Shown piece after piece: positions 8,901-14,976 of a stretch of 15,316 nucleotides of DNA. The notes beneath the pieces were generated by a model, which was not told the origin of the DNA, ran no database searches, and saw only the letters and a list, made by a program, of their open reading frames with translations. Location of the stretch: NCBI GenBank assembly GCA_013202635.1, contig JABMRO010000018.1:1-15316 (forward strand). The letters run 5' to 3'. The stretch is from Planctomycetota bacterium (GTDB lineage: Bacteria; Planctomycetota; Phycisphaerae; Sedimentisphaerales; Anaerobacaceae). Each line of letters starts with the position of its first letter. Positions within the stretch are counted from its first letter, which is position 1. The position numbers and the translations under genes were made by a program.

Positions 8901-9350
8901 ATCTCCGTCTTTGTCCAGATCACCAAGCTCTATATCATGAGTGGGATGATTCGCAACTTTATGAGCTTTCCAAATGTCCTTTGCAGGGTCATCATGAGGT
9001 CGTGGATTTTCATACCATATCAAACCACCCATAACGATATCTAAGTCGCCATCGCCGTCGACATCACCTGCTTGGCCATCTACGGTCTTATATCCGCCTT
9101 TCGTTATGGTTGTTTTAGTCCAATTGGGGTAAGAATACCATACAAGAGGCCCACTGCGACCTCCAATAATGACGTCTAAAAATCCGTCACCATTGATATC
9201 ACCGACCATTTTTGCCCAGGGGTCTTTCGGCCCGGCGTTATCCAAAACCACATGACTAAACGGTATATTAGCGGCTAAAGATATAGAAGAGCTCAACAAT
9301 AGTAACAAAACAATTCCCACTCTGATTTTCAATGTAAAAATTGGTCTCAT
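5964..9350 (-). CDS. Secreted 1128-aa protein: two FG-GAP/VCBS propellers plus unrecognised C-terminal domain
   Basis: Exported protein with a Sec signal peptide (about residues 1-27, hydrophobic core LLLLLSSS, ending SLAA). Propeller A (about 30-380) has calcium loops starting at residues 51, 96, 144, 197, 242, 299 and 351. Propeller B (about 395-740) has them at 407, 457, 513, 568, 659 and 713, plus a degenerate fifth blade near 609-622. Residues about 745-1128 form a separate beta-rich region that I do not recognise; its first part looks like an Ig-like strand set (YRVPVRVNAAGYNR), the rest has conserved-looking Gly/Pro/His/Tyr motifs such as EYRGIPNMGYPEGYCHPG, suggestive of a carbohydrate-active beta-sandwich. 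I chose ATG 9350 because AAAGGGA lies at normal spacing; the in-frame ATG at 9374 has GGAG only two bases away and puts extra charged residues ahead of the signal peptide. It is probably first in a two-gene unit with the 755-residue protein. Confidence 0.88.
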   Translation of the reverse strand: MRPIFTLKIRVGIVLLLLLSSSISLAANIPFSHVVLDNAGPKDPWAKMVGDINGDGFLDVIIGGRSGPLVWYSYPNWTKTTITKGGYKTVDGQAGDVDGDGDLDIVMGGLIWYENPRPHDDPAKDIWKAHKVANHPTHDIELGDLDKDGDMDIVTRDQSEFGHKAGNTIHLWRQDGTGSWTERIIECPHGEGITLGDIDRDGDLDIVIGGIWFENTRDIINGQWSAHRFANWHSDATIQIADINGDALPDVVLSPAELKGNFYKMSWFEAPSDPKKGDWSEHIIAESIECVIHGLVTADINGDGAIDVVSAEMHQSTDPDEVAVYLNQSSGLSWNKQIVSTRGSHYIQVGDIGNDGDIDIIGANWSGDYQPIEMWENKSKTWIHLSSMKGDIPKPDVERQAASLVLDIDKDGVNDFVIAGWSEETSMVWFRHTSTGWKRYLLDNRQSHIEAGGTYWDIDGDGDLDILQGGSWATNEVWWWENPYPNYKSNKPWNRYTIKNEGQKQHHDQIFGDFDGDGKAELVFWNQTARKLLIADIPDNPKKKDNWSFTEIWSWPRAFKYEGFAKADIDLDGKIDLIGGGMWFKHNGGKNFTANIVDQKYGMSRSAAGDFIKGGQPEIVLNSGDGIGPLNLYEWKVDKWIKHTLIEKVDHGHTLQVGDINSDGNLDIYAAEMYRPGPGDKCRQLILYGDGKGNFKIQIVSTGIGTHEGRIGDMDGDGDLDILQKDFQEHQRVDIWLNNGTYKAKGAWLDGSRKYRVPVRVNAAGYNRLDKPVEVEMNFTQLLRRTGKKINFDAKSIRVTEVDASGDIIKHSVKFQFDKAPGFNPGTNAKGKITFMADGKIPANSTRIFHVYFSHAETAHSPPSFKSLVRLTSVVEYQGQESFKIETQNATYYYHKQGAGFAGIIDKDGNDWLGYRPGGGPAGEYRGIPNMGYPEGYCHPGKTVSNSKIISRGPIKISIFSRSNDGKMECIWDIFPAYARLTVLKMRTPYWFLYEGTPGGKLDEDSDYCIRPGTPNGMRTLAKMKWDVDISVPGHLGEWLYFGDDNRAIFLIHHEDDEATDSYWPMQSQMTVFGFGRKGLNKFMDMVPAHFTIGLCECSSFAEFCKIIKSAYSPMVIEVGNPEIAGIQ
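7125..8168 (-). repeat. Shared propeller module, copy 2 (second propeller of the 1128-aa protein)
   Basis: Residues about 395-742 of the 1128-residue protein. It repeats the landmarks of copy 1 (4734-5786) in order: HxxAGG/HxxxEAGG before blade 2, WWWENPYP, HHDQ before DFDGDGK, ARKLL, DIDLDGK, GGG-x-WFKH-x-GG, the degenerate KGG-(Q/R)-PE blade, HGHT, SDGNLDI, and HEG before the last calcium loop. The match is along the full module, not just the calcium loops. Confidence 0.8.
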
Positions 9351-9374
9351 TTTAATTTCCCTTTCTATTAACAT

Positions 9375-9528
9375 TACTCCACAGATATATACTGATAGTT
9401 TTTCCAGGTTATACTAACGATATTCAAATAACCATTATTATCCATAGTATTCTAAAAAGATATCGCCAAACCCAAAATCTGATAAAATCGAAGAACCCAT
9501 CCTCTCATCGAAAAACCCCTCTGCATCA
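9375..9528. other. Spacer between the metabolic operon and the propeller genes
   Basis: 154 bases, AT-rich toward the propeller gene. I found no convincing intrinsic terminator for the isomerase gene and no -35/-10 pair that I would defend for the propeller gene. Whether the two groups are transcribed separately cannot be decided from the sequence. Confidence 0.4.
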
Positions 9529-10578
9529 TCAACTTAGACCGAGAATCTTCCTGTTTTGTTCGACATCTGTTTGGCCACCGGCGAAGTCGTCAAAGGCTAC
9601 TTCTGCTGCTTCAATTATATGGCCGGCAATGAACGGCGCGCCTTCTGCAGCGCCTTGTTCGGGACTTTTAACACAGCATTCCCACTCAAGGACCGCCCAG
9701 CCGGTATAGCCTGCCTCTGTAAGTAGGGTAAATACTTGTGTAAAGTCAACTTGACCGTCACCAAGGGAACGAAATCGACCAGCCCGCTTTGCCCATGGTT
9801 GATACCCACCATAAACTCCGACGCGCCCCGAGGACCTAAACTCGGCATCTTTAACGTGGAATGCCTTTATCCGGTCGCCGTATAATTTTATGAAATCAAG
9901 ATAATCTAACTGCTGAAGCACAAAATGGCTCGGATCATAATTCAGACACGCAGCTTCATGCTCGTCAGAAACATCCAGGAACATTTCAAACGTTGCGCCG
10001 TCATAGATGTCAGAGCCGGGATGGAGTTCATAGGTGATAGTGATATCCTGTTCCTTGGCCGCATCAAGCACGGGTTTCCAGCGACGGTAGAGTTCCTGGA
10101 ATGCCATGTCGATCAATCCCGCCGGACGCTGTGGCCAGGGGTACATCATATGCCACGCCAAGGCACCGGACAAGACTGGTACGGTCTTAAGCCCAAGATT
10201 CGCTGATGCCTTTACGGATTTTATTAGTTCTGCTGTGGCCCATTCAACGCGCGCGGCATCATCCAGACCATCCGGATAGAAGGGCCCAAAAGCTGTTTCG
10301 TAGGCTGGGTGAATCGCCAGTACCTGGCCCTGCAGATGAGCAGCCAGCTCCGAGATCTCCAATCCTATTTGTTTGAGCATACCCTTTAGTTCATCACAAT
10401 AGTCTTTGGACCTGGCGGCTTTATCAAGGTCGATAACTCGGCTATCCCAGGTCGGAATCTGAACACCTTTGTAGCCAAGCCCTGCCACCCATTTGCTGAT
10501 GTTAGTAAGATTGTTGTAAGGTTCTTCATCTCGCAAAAACTGGGCAAGAAAGATGCCCGGACCTTTGATTGCTCTCAT
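9529..10578 (-). CDS. Sugar phosphate isomerase/epimerase (xylose isomerase-like TIM barrel)
   Basis: A 349-residue cytoplasmic TIM-barrel protein of the AP-endonuclease-2/xylose isomerase-like family, which interconverts ketoses or aldoses using a bound divalent metal. Likely metal ligands are visible in the family order: Glu184 (in YELHPG), Asp215 (in NYDPSH), His241 (in HVKDAEF) and Glu298 (in VLEWE); His186, His218 and Lys243 fit the usual companion positions. I chose ATG 10578 because AGGAG lies six bases upstream and the family N-terminus fits (MRAIKGPGIFLAQF); the open frame extends upstream to 10683 but that stretch overlaps a different small ORF and has no such homology. It is the last gene of the minus-strand metabolic run, one base after the stop of the 39-residue ORF, so translational coupling is likely. 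Its substrate is unknown; the company of a transaldolase suggests a ketose or its phosphate. Confidence 0.88.
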   Translation of the reverse strand: MRAIKGPGIFLAQFLRDEEPYNNLTNISKWVAGLGYKGVQIPTWDSRVIDLDKAARSKDYCDELKGMLKQIGLEISELAAHLQGQVLAIHPAYETAFGPFYPDGLDDAARVEWATAELIKSVKASANLGLKTVPVLSGALAWHMMYPWPQRPAGLIDMAFQELYRRWKPVLDAAKEQDITITYELHPGSDIYDGATFEMFLDVSDEHEAACLNYDPSHFVLQQLDYLDFIKLYGDRIKAFHVKDAEFRSSGRVGVYGGYQPWAKRAGRFRSLGDGQVDFTQVFTLLTEAGYTGWAVLEWECCVKSPEQGAAEGAPFIAGHIIEAAEVAFDDFAGGQTDVEQNRKILGLS

Positions 10579-10579
10579 G

Positions 10580-10699
10580 TCAGTCTCCTTTCTCATAAAA
10601 CCATCGATATTCACGGAACAGATCGCCTGGAGCGGGTTGGGCTCCGAGACTCTGACAGTCAAGCAGGATAACGATCCAGCCAAACCAAAGTCTCTTCAT
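10580..10699 (-). CDS. 39-residue ORF with signal-peptide-like N-terminus; possible gene remnant
   Basis: A short ORF with an excellent SD (AAGGAG, 10707-10712, spacing 7). It encodes MKR plus a hydrophobic stretch (residues 4-13), a possible signal-peptidase site after LGA at residue 20, then a 19-residue polar/aromatic tail containing FREYRWFYEKGD. The stop TGA is one base before the ATG of the isomerase gene, and the SD of that gene lies within the last codons. From memory, short FREYxW segments occur just after the signal peptide in large secreted planctomycete proteins. So it may be the stump of a larger secreted protein cut by a deletion. Alternatively it is a coupling leader or a genuine small secreted peptide. 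Its hydrophobic core contains Asp14, which is unusual for a signal peptide. Confidence 0.4.
   Translation of the reverse strand: MKRLWFGWIVILLDCQSLGAQPAPGDLFREYRWFYEKGD
10585..10589 (-). promoter_or_regulatory. RBS that fixes the isomerase start
   Basis: AGGAG on the minus strand, six bases before ATG 10578, inside the last codons of the 39-residue ORF. It decides the 10578 start over the upstream in-frame start at 10683. Confidence 0.8.
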
Positions 10700-10733
10700 C
10701 TTATAGCTCCTTTTCTAATTGTTGATATTAAAC

Positions 10734-11378
10734 TCATTTGGGCACACTTTCCCAATCCTTAATGAACTGGGCTAATCCGATGTCTGTAAGTGGGTGCTTG
10801 TACATCTGGAAAAACAGAGATTCCGGAACCGTCACAATATCAACACCGGCTCGCAGGCAGCTTAGCACATGATTCTGTGTCTTCAGGCTGGCCGCCAGGA
10901 CATTGGAGCTGAATTTGAAATTATGCTTAATGGTGACTGCATCAGAGATCAGTATGTCACCTTCGTTACACACAGCATCGAGACGGCTAATCACAATGCT
11001 TACAAAGGTGGCACCGGCTTTCATGGCCAGATAGGTTTGGGTCGAAGAGAAGACCATAGTGACATTACACTTGATGCCCTTGTCTTCCAGGATCGGCACG
11101 GCCTTGAGTCCTTCTACTGTCATGGGTATCTTGATGGCTATGTTCGGGGCCAACTGAGTAGTTTTCTGGGCCTCATGCACCAGACCTTCGGCTGTATCGG
11201 TCATAGCTTCTACGCTCACTGGGCCGGACACAATGCCACAGATCTCTTTGACTACATCTTGAAACTTGCGTCCGGTCTTGGCAATATGTGTGGGATTGGT
11301 GGTTATTCCATCCAGGAGCCCTGTATCGTGGGCACGTTTTATGGCTTCGACATCACCAGTATCTAAGAATATCTTCAT
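10734..11378 (-). CDS. Small transaldolase (TalC/fructose-6-phosphate aldolase family)
   Basis: A 214-residue class I aldolase-fold protein, the usual length for the compact transaldolase/FSA family, which transfers or cleaves a dihydroxyacetone unit through a lysine Schiff base. Residues that match the family: Asp6, Thr26-Thr27-Asn28-Pro29, Lys83 (in IKIP, the Schiff-base lysine), Thr107, Arg132 and Ser164. Glu57 sits where E. coli FSA has Gln59 and transaldolases have Glu, and Ser127 where transaldolase has Ser; both favour transaldolase over free aldolase chemistry. The usual SPFVGR loop is SIVISR here, so the Phe/Tyr position that separates the two activities is Val129. The RBS AAAGGAG lies eight bases before the ATG. 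The ATG overlaps the stop of the HAD fragment as ATGA, indicating coupling. It probably acts on a ketose made by the neighbouring isomerase. Confidence 0.9.
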   Translation of the reverse strand: MKIFLDTGDVEAIKRAHDTGLLDGITTNPTHIAKTGRKFQDVVKEICGIVSGPVSVEAMTDTAEGLVHEAQKTTQLAPNIAIKIPMTVEGLKAVPILEDKGIKCNVTMVFSSTQTYLAMKAGATFVSIVISRLDAVCNEGDILISDAVTIKHNFKFSSNVLAASLKTQNHVLSCLRAGVDIVTVPESLFFQMYKHPLTDIGLAQFIKDWESVPK

Positions 11379-11578
11379 TCGTGATACTCCTTTGGTCTAA
11401 TATTAGTTACTCGTTCGCAATAATCTTTTTCAATGTCTCCAAAGAGGTGCATGTCCCATTCGATGTTCAATCCTTTTTTGGCAAAAGCTTGATTAAAGGC
11501 CACGCGGTGTCCGTCTCGTTCCGTATCGACCAAAACACCGTCACAGTCAAATATCAGGGCCTGTAATTTTTTATTCAT
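11375..11578 (-). CDS. Truncated HAD-superfamily hydrolase (N-terminal fragment, probable remnant)
   Basis: A 67-residue ORF that starts like a CbbY/beta-phosphoglucomutase-type HAD phosphatase: Asp11-x-Asp13-Gly-Val-Leu-Val-Asp18-Thr-Glu20, then the beginning of a helical cap. It ends at residue 67, whereas the family is usually 210-260 residues. Motif II (Ser/Thr), motif III (Lys) and the acidic motif IV are all missing, so it cannot be a complete phosphatase. The last 15 or so residues (DYCERVTNIRPKEYHE) do not resemble a HAD cap. I chose ATG 11578 because GAGGAG is five bases upstream; a GTG at 11584 overlapping the E2 stop as GTGA is the alternative. Its own stop overlaps the transaldolase ATG. 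It may survive as a coupling ORF after an internal deletion. Confidence 0.6.
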   Translation of the reverse strand: MNKKLQALIFDCDGVLVDTERDGHRVAFNQAFAKKGLNIEWDMHLFGDIEKDYCERVTNIRPKEYHE

Positions 11579-11580
11579 AC

Positions 11581-12732
11581 TCACTCCTCAAAACGGGTTG
11601 GAATTTCCAGATGTTGTTTGATGGCTTCCATGAATCGGGCGGCATCCGTGCCGTCCACGGCGCGATGATCGCAAGCCAGGGTGGCGGTCATAATTCGGCG
11701 GATACATAGGGCTCCATTCACTACTGCCGGTTTTTCCACCGCCTGTCCCAAAGCCAGGATGGCACACTCAGGGGGATTAATAATGGGTAAAAACATATTG
11801 ACTGCGTGCATTCCAAGGTTGCTGACCGTAAAGGAACCAATCGCATTGGAGAGCAACTTGCCTTTGCGAATGGCCTCAGTGTTTTTTCGGGATTCCTGGC
11901 TTATTTGGATCAGAGTTTTGGTGTTGGCATCGGCAATGACCGGCACGGCAAGGCCGTCTGTTACTGACACTGCGACACCGACATTCACGGCCTTTTTCAG
12001 GATAATCTTGTCATGAGCAACATGGGCATTCATATGGGGAAACTCATAAAGAGTACTCGCTACAGCTTTAACGACCATGTCTGTGACTGTTATCTTAACC
12101 CCCTGGCTTTCATTGAATTGTTTTCGCCAGGTGTTGGCCTCGGTCATGTCTATGTTTGCGAACAAGATGAAATGAGGAATGGTTTGCTTGCTGTGCGTCA
12201 AACGTTTGGCGATCTTGGCTCGCATGGGTGAGAAGGGAATGACTTCCTCTGCTTCGGTGCCAATTGTACTTTCGGCTGCATTCAATACGTTTTCTTTGGT
12301 AATCCTGCCTCCAGGGCCGGTACCGGTCACAGTCTTCAGGTCAATACTCTTTTCACGGGCAAGGCGCTTCGCAGACGGAGAGGCTACTGGACCCCTGTGT
12401 TCGCGCTTAGGCTCTGCCATGGATGGAACAATGTTATCAGCCGCCGGTACTGAGGGAATGTCAGCGGGGTGTGCGTCTGTGACTATCTTTTCGCCGGGCT
12501 GGCCGATATAAGCAATAGGGGTAAGCACCCTAACTTCGTCGCCTTCCTTATAAAGGATTTTTAGAAGCACTCCCGACTCATACGCCTCAACGTCAAAGGT
12601 TGCTTTGTCGGATTCCACAGTCACAATGATGTCACCTTTTTGAATGGGGTCGTTCTCTTTTTTAACCCAATCCACAATAGTGGCGGTCTCTATGTCTTGC
12701 CCCACTTGGGGCATGATAACTGCGGTTGCCAT
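11581..12732 (-). CDS. 2-oxoacid dehydrogenase E2, dihydrolipoamide acyltransferase
   Basis: A 383-residue core component of a pyruvate/acetoin-type dehydrogenase complex; it moves the acyl group from lipoyl-lysine to CoA. Domains: one lipoyl domain (residues about 3-78, with Lys43 in ESDKATFDVEA as the lipoylation site), a Pro/Ala linker, an E3/E1-binding domain (about 116-152, ASPSAKRLAREK...GPGGRITKEDV-like, here GPGGRITKENV), and the catalytic domain (about 163-383) with the active-site DHRAVDG motif (His356, Asp360, Gly361). It is intact and of normal length for a single-lipoyl E2. The RBS is modest (AAGG seven bases before ATG). It follows the MFS gene by 38 bases and is separated by that gene from E1-beta. 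No E3 gene is in the window, so E3 must come from elsewhere in the genome. Acetoin, pyruvate or another 2-oxoacid cannot be distinguished from sequence. Confidence 0.93.
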   Translation of the reverse strand: MATAVIMPQVGQDIETATIVDWVKKENDPIQKGDIIVTVESDKATFDVEAYESGVLLKILYKEGDEVRVLTPIAYIGQPGEKIVTDAHPADIPSVPAADNIVPSMAEPKREHRGPVASPSAKRLAREKSIDLKTVTGTGPGGRITKENVLNAAESTIGTEAEEVIPFSPMRAKIAKRLTHSKQTIPHFILFANIDMTEANTWRKQFNESQGVKITVTDMVVKAVASTLYEFPHMNAHVAHDKIILKKAVNVGVAVSVTDGLAVPVIADANTKTLIQISQESRKNTEAIRKGKLLSNAIGSFTVSNLGMHAVNMFLPIINPPECAILALGQAVEKPAVVNGALCIRRIMTATLACDHRAVDGTDAARFMEAIKQHLEIPTRFEE

Positions 12733-12770
12733 GTTTATGCCTTATTAGTACACATCGTATGAATTCTTTG

Positions 12771-13949
12771 TTACTTATTATGCCTTTTATACGCTCTTCC
12801 CATGAGCAGTGCAATTATCAACAACACACCCGCCATAATTCCCGTGATGGGAAGAGACTGTTGTATGGTTTTGTTCACACTGAGGCTACCAATCAGTTTC
12901 GGCAGGATCATGGAGCCTAACAGGCCAATTGAAAAGATAATACCGAAAATACTGCCATACAAACCGGCGTCATATTTGGAGAACGTAACACCTACTATTG
13001 TGGGAAACATCGGGGCAAAGGCCAATCCGGTGACCAATACGGCCAAAGTGACCAGCTTGGGATTGGTGGTGTATACCATTATCATGACCGAGCCTACTAC
13101 AACCAAGGCCCCTCCGGCAACGACGAACGTGCCGATCTGAGAGAGATTTTTTACCATCGAGGTTAGGAGTCTTCCTACGGCCATAGCCAGGCCGAAGAGA
13201 GCTAAGGTACGGCCGGCGTCACGCACAGCATTGGCATTGTCCGTTTTCTCGTAGAGTTCGGTCATTAAAGGTTTGATCCATGTGTTCATGGAAAACTCCA
13301 GACCAATATAACAGACAAGAGCAAGGGCCGCCAGCAAAACCAGAGGTTGGCTGAGCAGGCGTACAGCCTTGGCCAGTTCAAAACCGGTGGACACACGGGG
13401 ATAGTTGCTGATTAAAGCAAAGACAGCAAAAATGATCACTACGCTTGCAATAATCGAGAGGGTCCTTTCGTAAGACCAGCCAAGATCATTGATCAGTGTG
13501 ACAATGGTCAAAGGAATCAGAACAAAAGCCAGACCGACGAAGGCATTACCGAAGTTGCTTGCACGAGACGGTTCTTTGCCGTCAAATAAAACCACCGGCA
13601 GCAGAGTGTTTCCCACGGTATTGCAGCAAATGGCTCCGATTCCCAACAAGACGGCCGCGGCAAGAACCAAAGCAAAACTTTGGGCAAAGGCCAGGAGAAA
13701 AATACTAATTCCAGCTACCAGAAAACCGAGGACTGCCAGGGATTTGTGACCAATACGATCCACCAACGGTCCCACTAAGAGTTGTACAATCATGCAAGTG
13801 AGTGAGAAAATAAAAACCATCGTGCCAATAGCGGAGTTGTCGATATCGAGCCTGGACTTGAGTTCTTCGGAGATAGAGCCGGTCATGATAAAACATACCG
13901 CCAATGTAAATACGGACATAATAGCGACGATTGCGCACATATTTTTCAT
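12771..13949 (-). CDS. MFS permease, sugar/FHS-like, 12 transmembrane segments
   Basis: A 392-residue inner-membrane major facilitator with twelve predicted helices. Family motif A is clear after helix 2 (GPLVDRIGHKS, residues 60-70), and the second-half counterpart is weaker. The segment FAPMFPTIVGVTFSKYDAG (residues 311-329) resembles the fucose/glucose-galactose permease group, so sugar or sugar-acid uptake by proton symport is the best guess. The RBS AAGGG lies eight bases before ATG 13949. It sits 16 bases after E1-beta and 38 bases before E2, so it is embedded inside the dehydrogenase operon, an unusual place that suggests it imports the substrate of the pathway. The length is normal for the family. 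Confidence 0.88.
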   Translation of the reverse strand: MKNMCAIVAIMSVFTLAVCFIMTGSISEELKSRLDIDNSAIGTMVFIFSLTCMIVQLLVGPLVDRIGHKSLAVLGFLVAGISIFLLAFAQSFALVLAAAVLLGIGAICCNTVGNTLLPVVLFDGKEPSRASNFGNAFVGLAFVLIPLTIVTLINDLGWSYERTLSIIASVVIIFAVFALISNYPRVSTGFELAKAVRLLSQPLVLLAALALVCYIGLEFSMNTWIKPLMTELYEKTDNANAVRDAGRTLALFGLAMAVGRLLTSMVKNLSQIGTFVVAGGALVVVGSVMIMVYTTNPKLVTLAVLVTGLAFAPMFPTIVGVTFSKYDAGLYGSIFGIIFSIGLLGSMILPKLIGSLSVNKTIQQSLPITGIMAGVLLIIALLMGRAYKRHNK

Positions 13950-13965
13950 TTTGCATGCCCTTTAT

Positions 13966-14976
13966 TTAAGTATTTAATATCTTCTTTACTGCGCGCACAA
14001 TATCCTCTTGCCTGGGCACGCAGGCCTTTTCTAAATTCACATTGAATGGGATCGGAGTGTTCTTGCCAGCCAGTATTTTAATCGGAGCATCGAGATAATC
14101 AAAAGCTTCTTCCTGTACAATCGATGCGATGTCCGAGGCCACACCACCGCGGCGTATGGCTTCCTGTATGATGATGAGGTGTTCGGTCTTGCGTACTGAT
14201 GACAGGATCATCTCTTTATCCAATGGCACCAGGCTGCGGGGATCAATTACCTCGGCATCAATGCCCTGAGCCGAGAGTTCTTCAGCAGCTCCCAGCGTAC
14301 GTTTGACCATGCCGGACCACGCAACCAGGGTCACATCGTTGCCCGGACGTTTGATGTCACCTACACCCAGTTCAATCGTGTAATCAGAATCCGGGACCGG
14401 CCCTTTTTCCATATACAGAAGTTTGTGTTCAATGAAGATTACAGGATCCTCATCGCGTATGGCACTCTTAAGCAGACCTTTGGCGTCATACGATGTGGAT
14501 GGCATAATGACTTTGAGACCTGGTGTGTGATAATACCAGGCCTCCAGGCTCTGCGAGTGCTGGGCTGCTAAGCCGTTGCCGCTGCCGCCTTGTGTGCGCA
14601 GGACCATAGGAACTCGACCCTTGCCGCCGCTCATGAAACGATACTTTGCGGCCTGGTTAACAATCTGGTCAATAACCAGAGAGGTGAAGTCGATAAAGAG
14701 GATCTCTACTACCGGACGCATCCCGGTGATGGCCGCACCTACGCCCATACCTGTAAAACTGGCTTCAGAGATGGGAGTGTCAATTATCCGCTTGGGCCCA
14801 AACTTATCGAGCAGTCCGACAGTCACTTTATAGGAACCACCGCGCTGGGCAATACCCTCCCCCATGATAAAGACACGTTCATCCTGGGCTAATTCTTCAC
14901 ATAAGGCTTCATTCAAAGCCTCTCGGACCATAAGCTCGCGCATCTTGGTATCGGTGTTAACAGTCTCGGTACTCAA
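13966..14976 (-). CDS. 2-oxoacid/acetoin dehydrogenase E1 component, beta subunit
   Basis: A 336-residue thiamine-diphosphate enzyme subunit that pairs with E1-alpha to decarboxylate the 2-oxo substrate and acylate the lipoyl group of E2. Conserved features: MGEGIAQRGGSYKVTVGL (residues 38-55), the catalytic Glu71 in SEASFTGMGVGAA, His140 in AAQHSQSLEAWYYHTPGLKV, and the C-terminal half with DPRSLVPLD. The start is a TTG at 14976 that overlaps the E1-alpha stop as TTGA, with GAGGAG 11 bases upstream; the first ATG in frame is 14943 (residue 12), where the family homology begins but no SD is seen. The TTG start is therefore preferred but not certain. It lies 16 bases upstream of the permease gene in the same operon. 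Confidence 0.93.
   Translation of the reverse strand: MSTETVNTDTKMRELMVREALNEALCEELAQDERVFIMGEGIAQRGGSYKVTVGLLDKFGPKRIIDTPISEASFTGMGVGAAITGMRPVVEILFIDFTSLVIDQIVNQAAKYRFMSGGKGRVPMVLRTQGGSGNGLAAQHSQSLEAWYYHTPGLKVIMPSTSYDAKGLLKSAIRDEDPVIFIEHKLLYMEKGPVPDSDYTIELGVGDIKRPGNDVTLVAWSGMVKRTLGAAEELSAQGIDAEVIDPRSLVPLDKEMILSSVRKTEHLIIIQEAIRRGGVASDIASIVQEEAFDYLDAPIKILAGKNTPIPFNVNLEKACVPRQEDIVRAVKKILNT

Noticed and set aside
3666..9350. Periodic near-identical DNA segments (gccatcgccatc-like) that look like a repeat array or CRISPR
   Set aside because: They encode the DxDxDG calcium loops of FG-GAP repeats at irregular 45-90-codon spacing, with no conserved repeat/spacer structure.
9351..9374. Upstream ATG at 9374 for the 1128-residue propeller protein
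   Set aside because: GGAG is only two bases from it and it would put a charged segment before the signal peptide; ATG 9350 has a better-spaced SD.
10579..10683. Upstream extension of the isomerase frame to 10683
   Set aside because: The extra 35 residues have no family similarity, overlap the better-supported 39-residue ORF, and the AGGAG at 10585-10589 fits the ATG at 10578.
11579..11584. GTG start at 11584 for the HAD fragment (GTGA overlap with E2 stop)
   Set aside because: ATG 11578 has GAGGAG at ideal spacing. The GTG remains possible, but adds only two residues.
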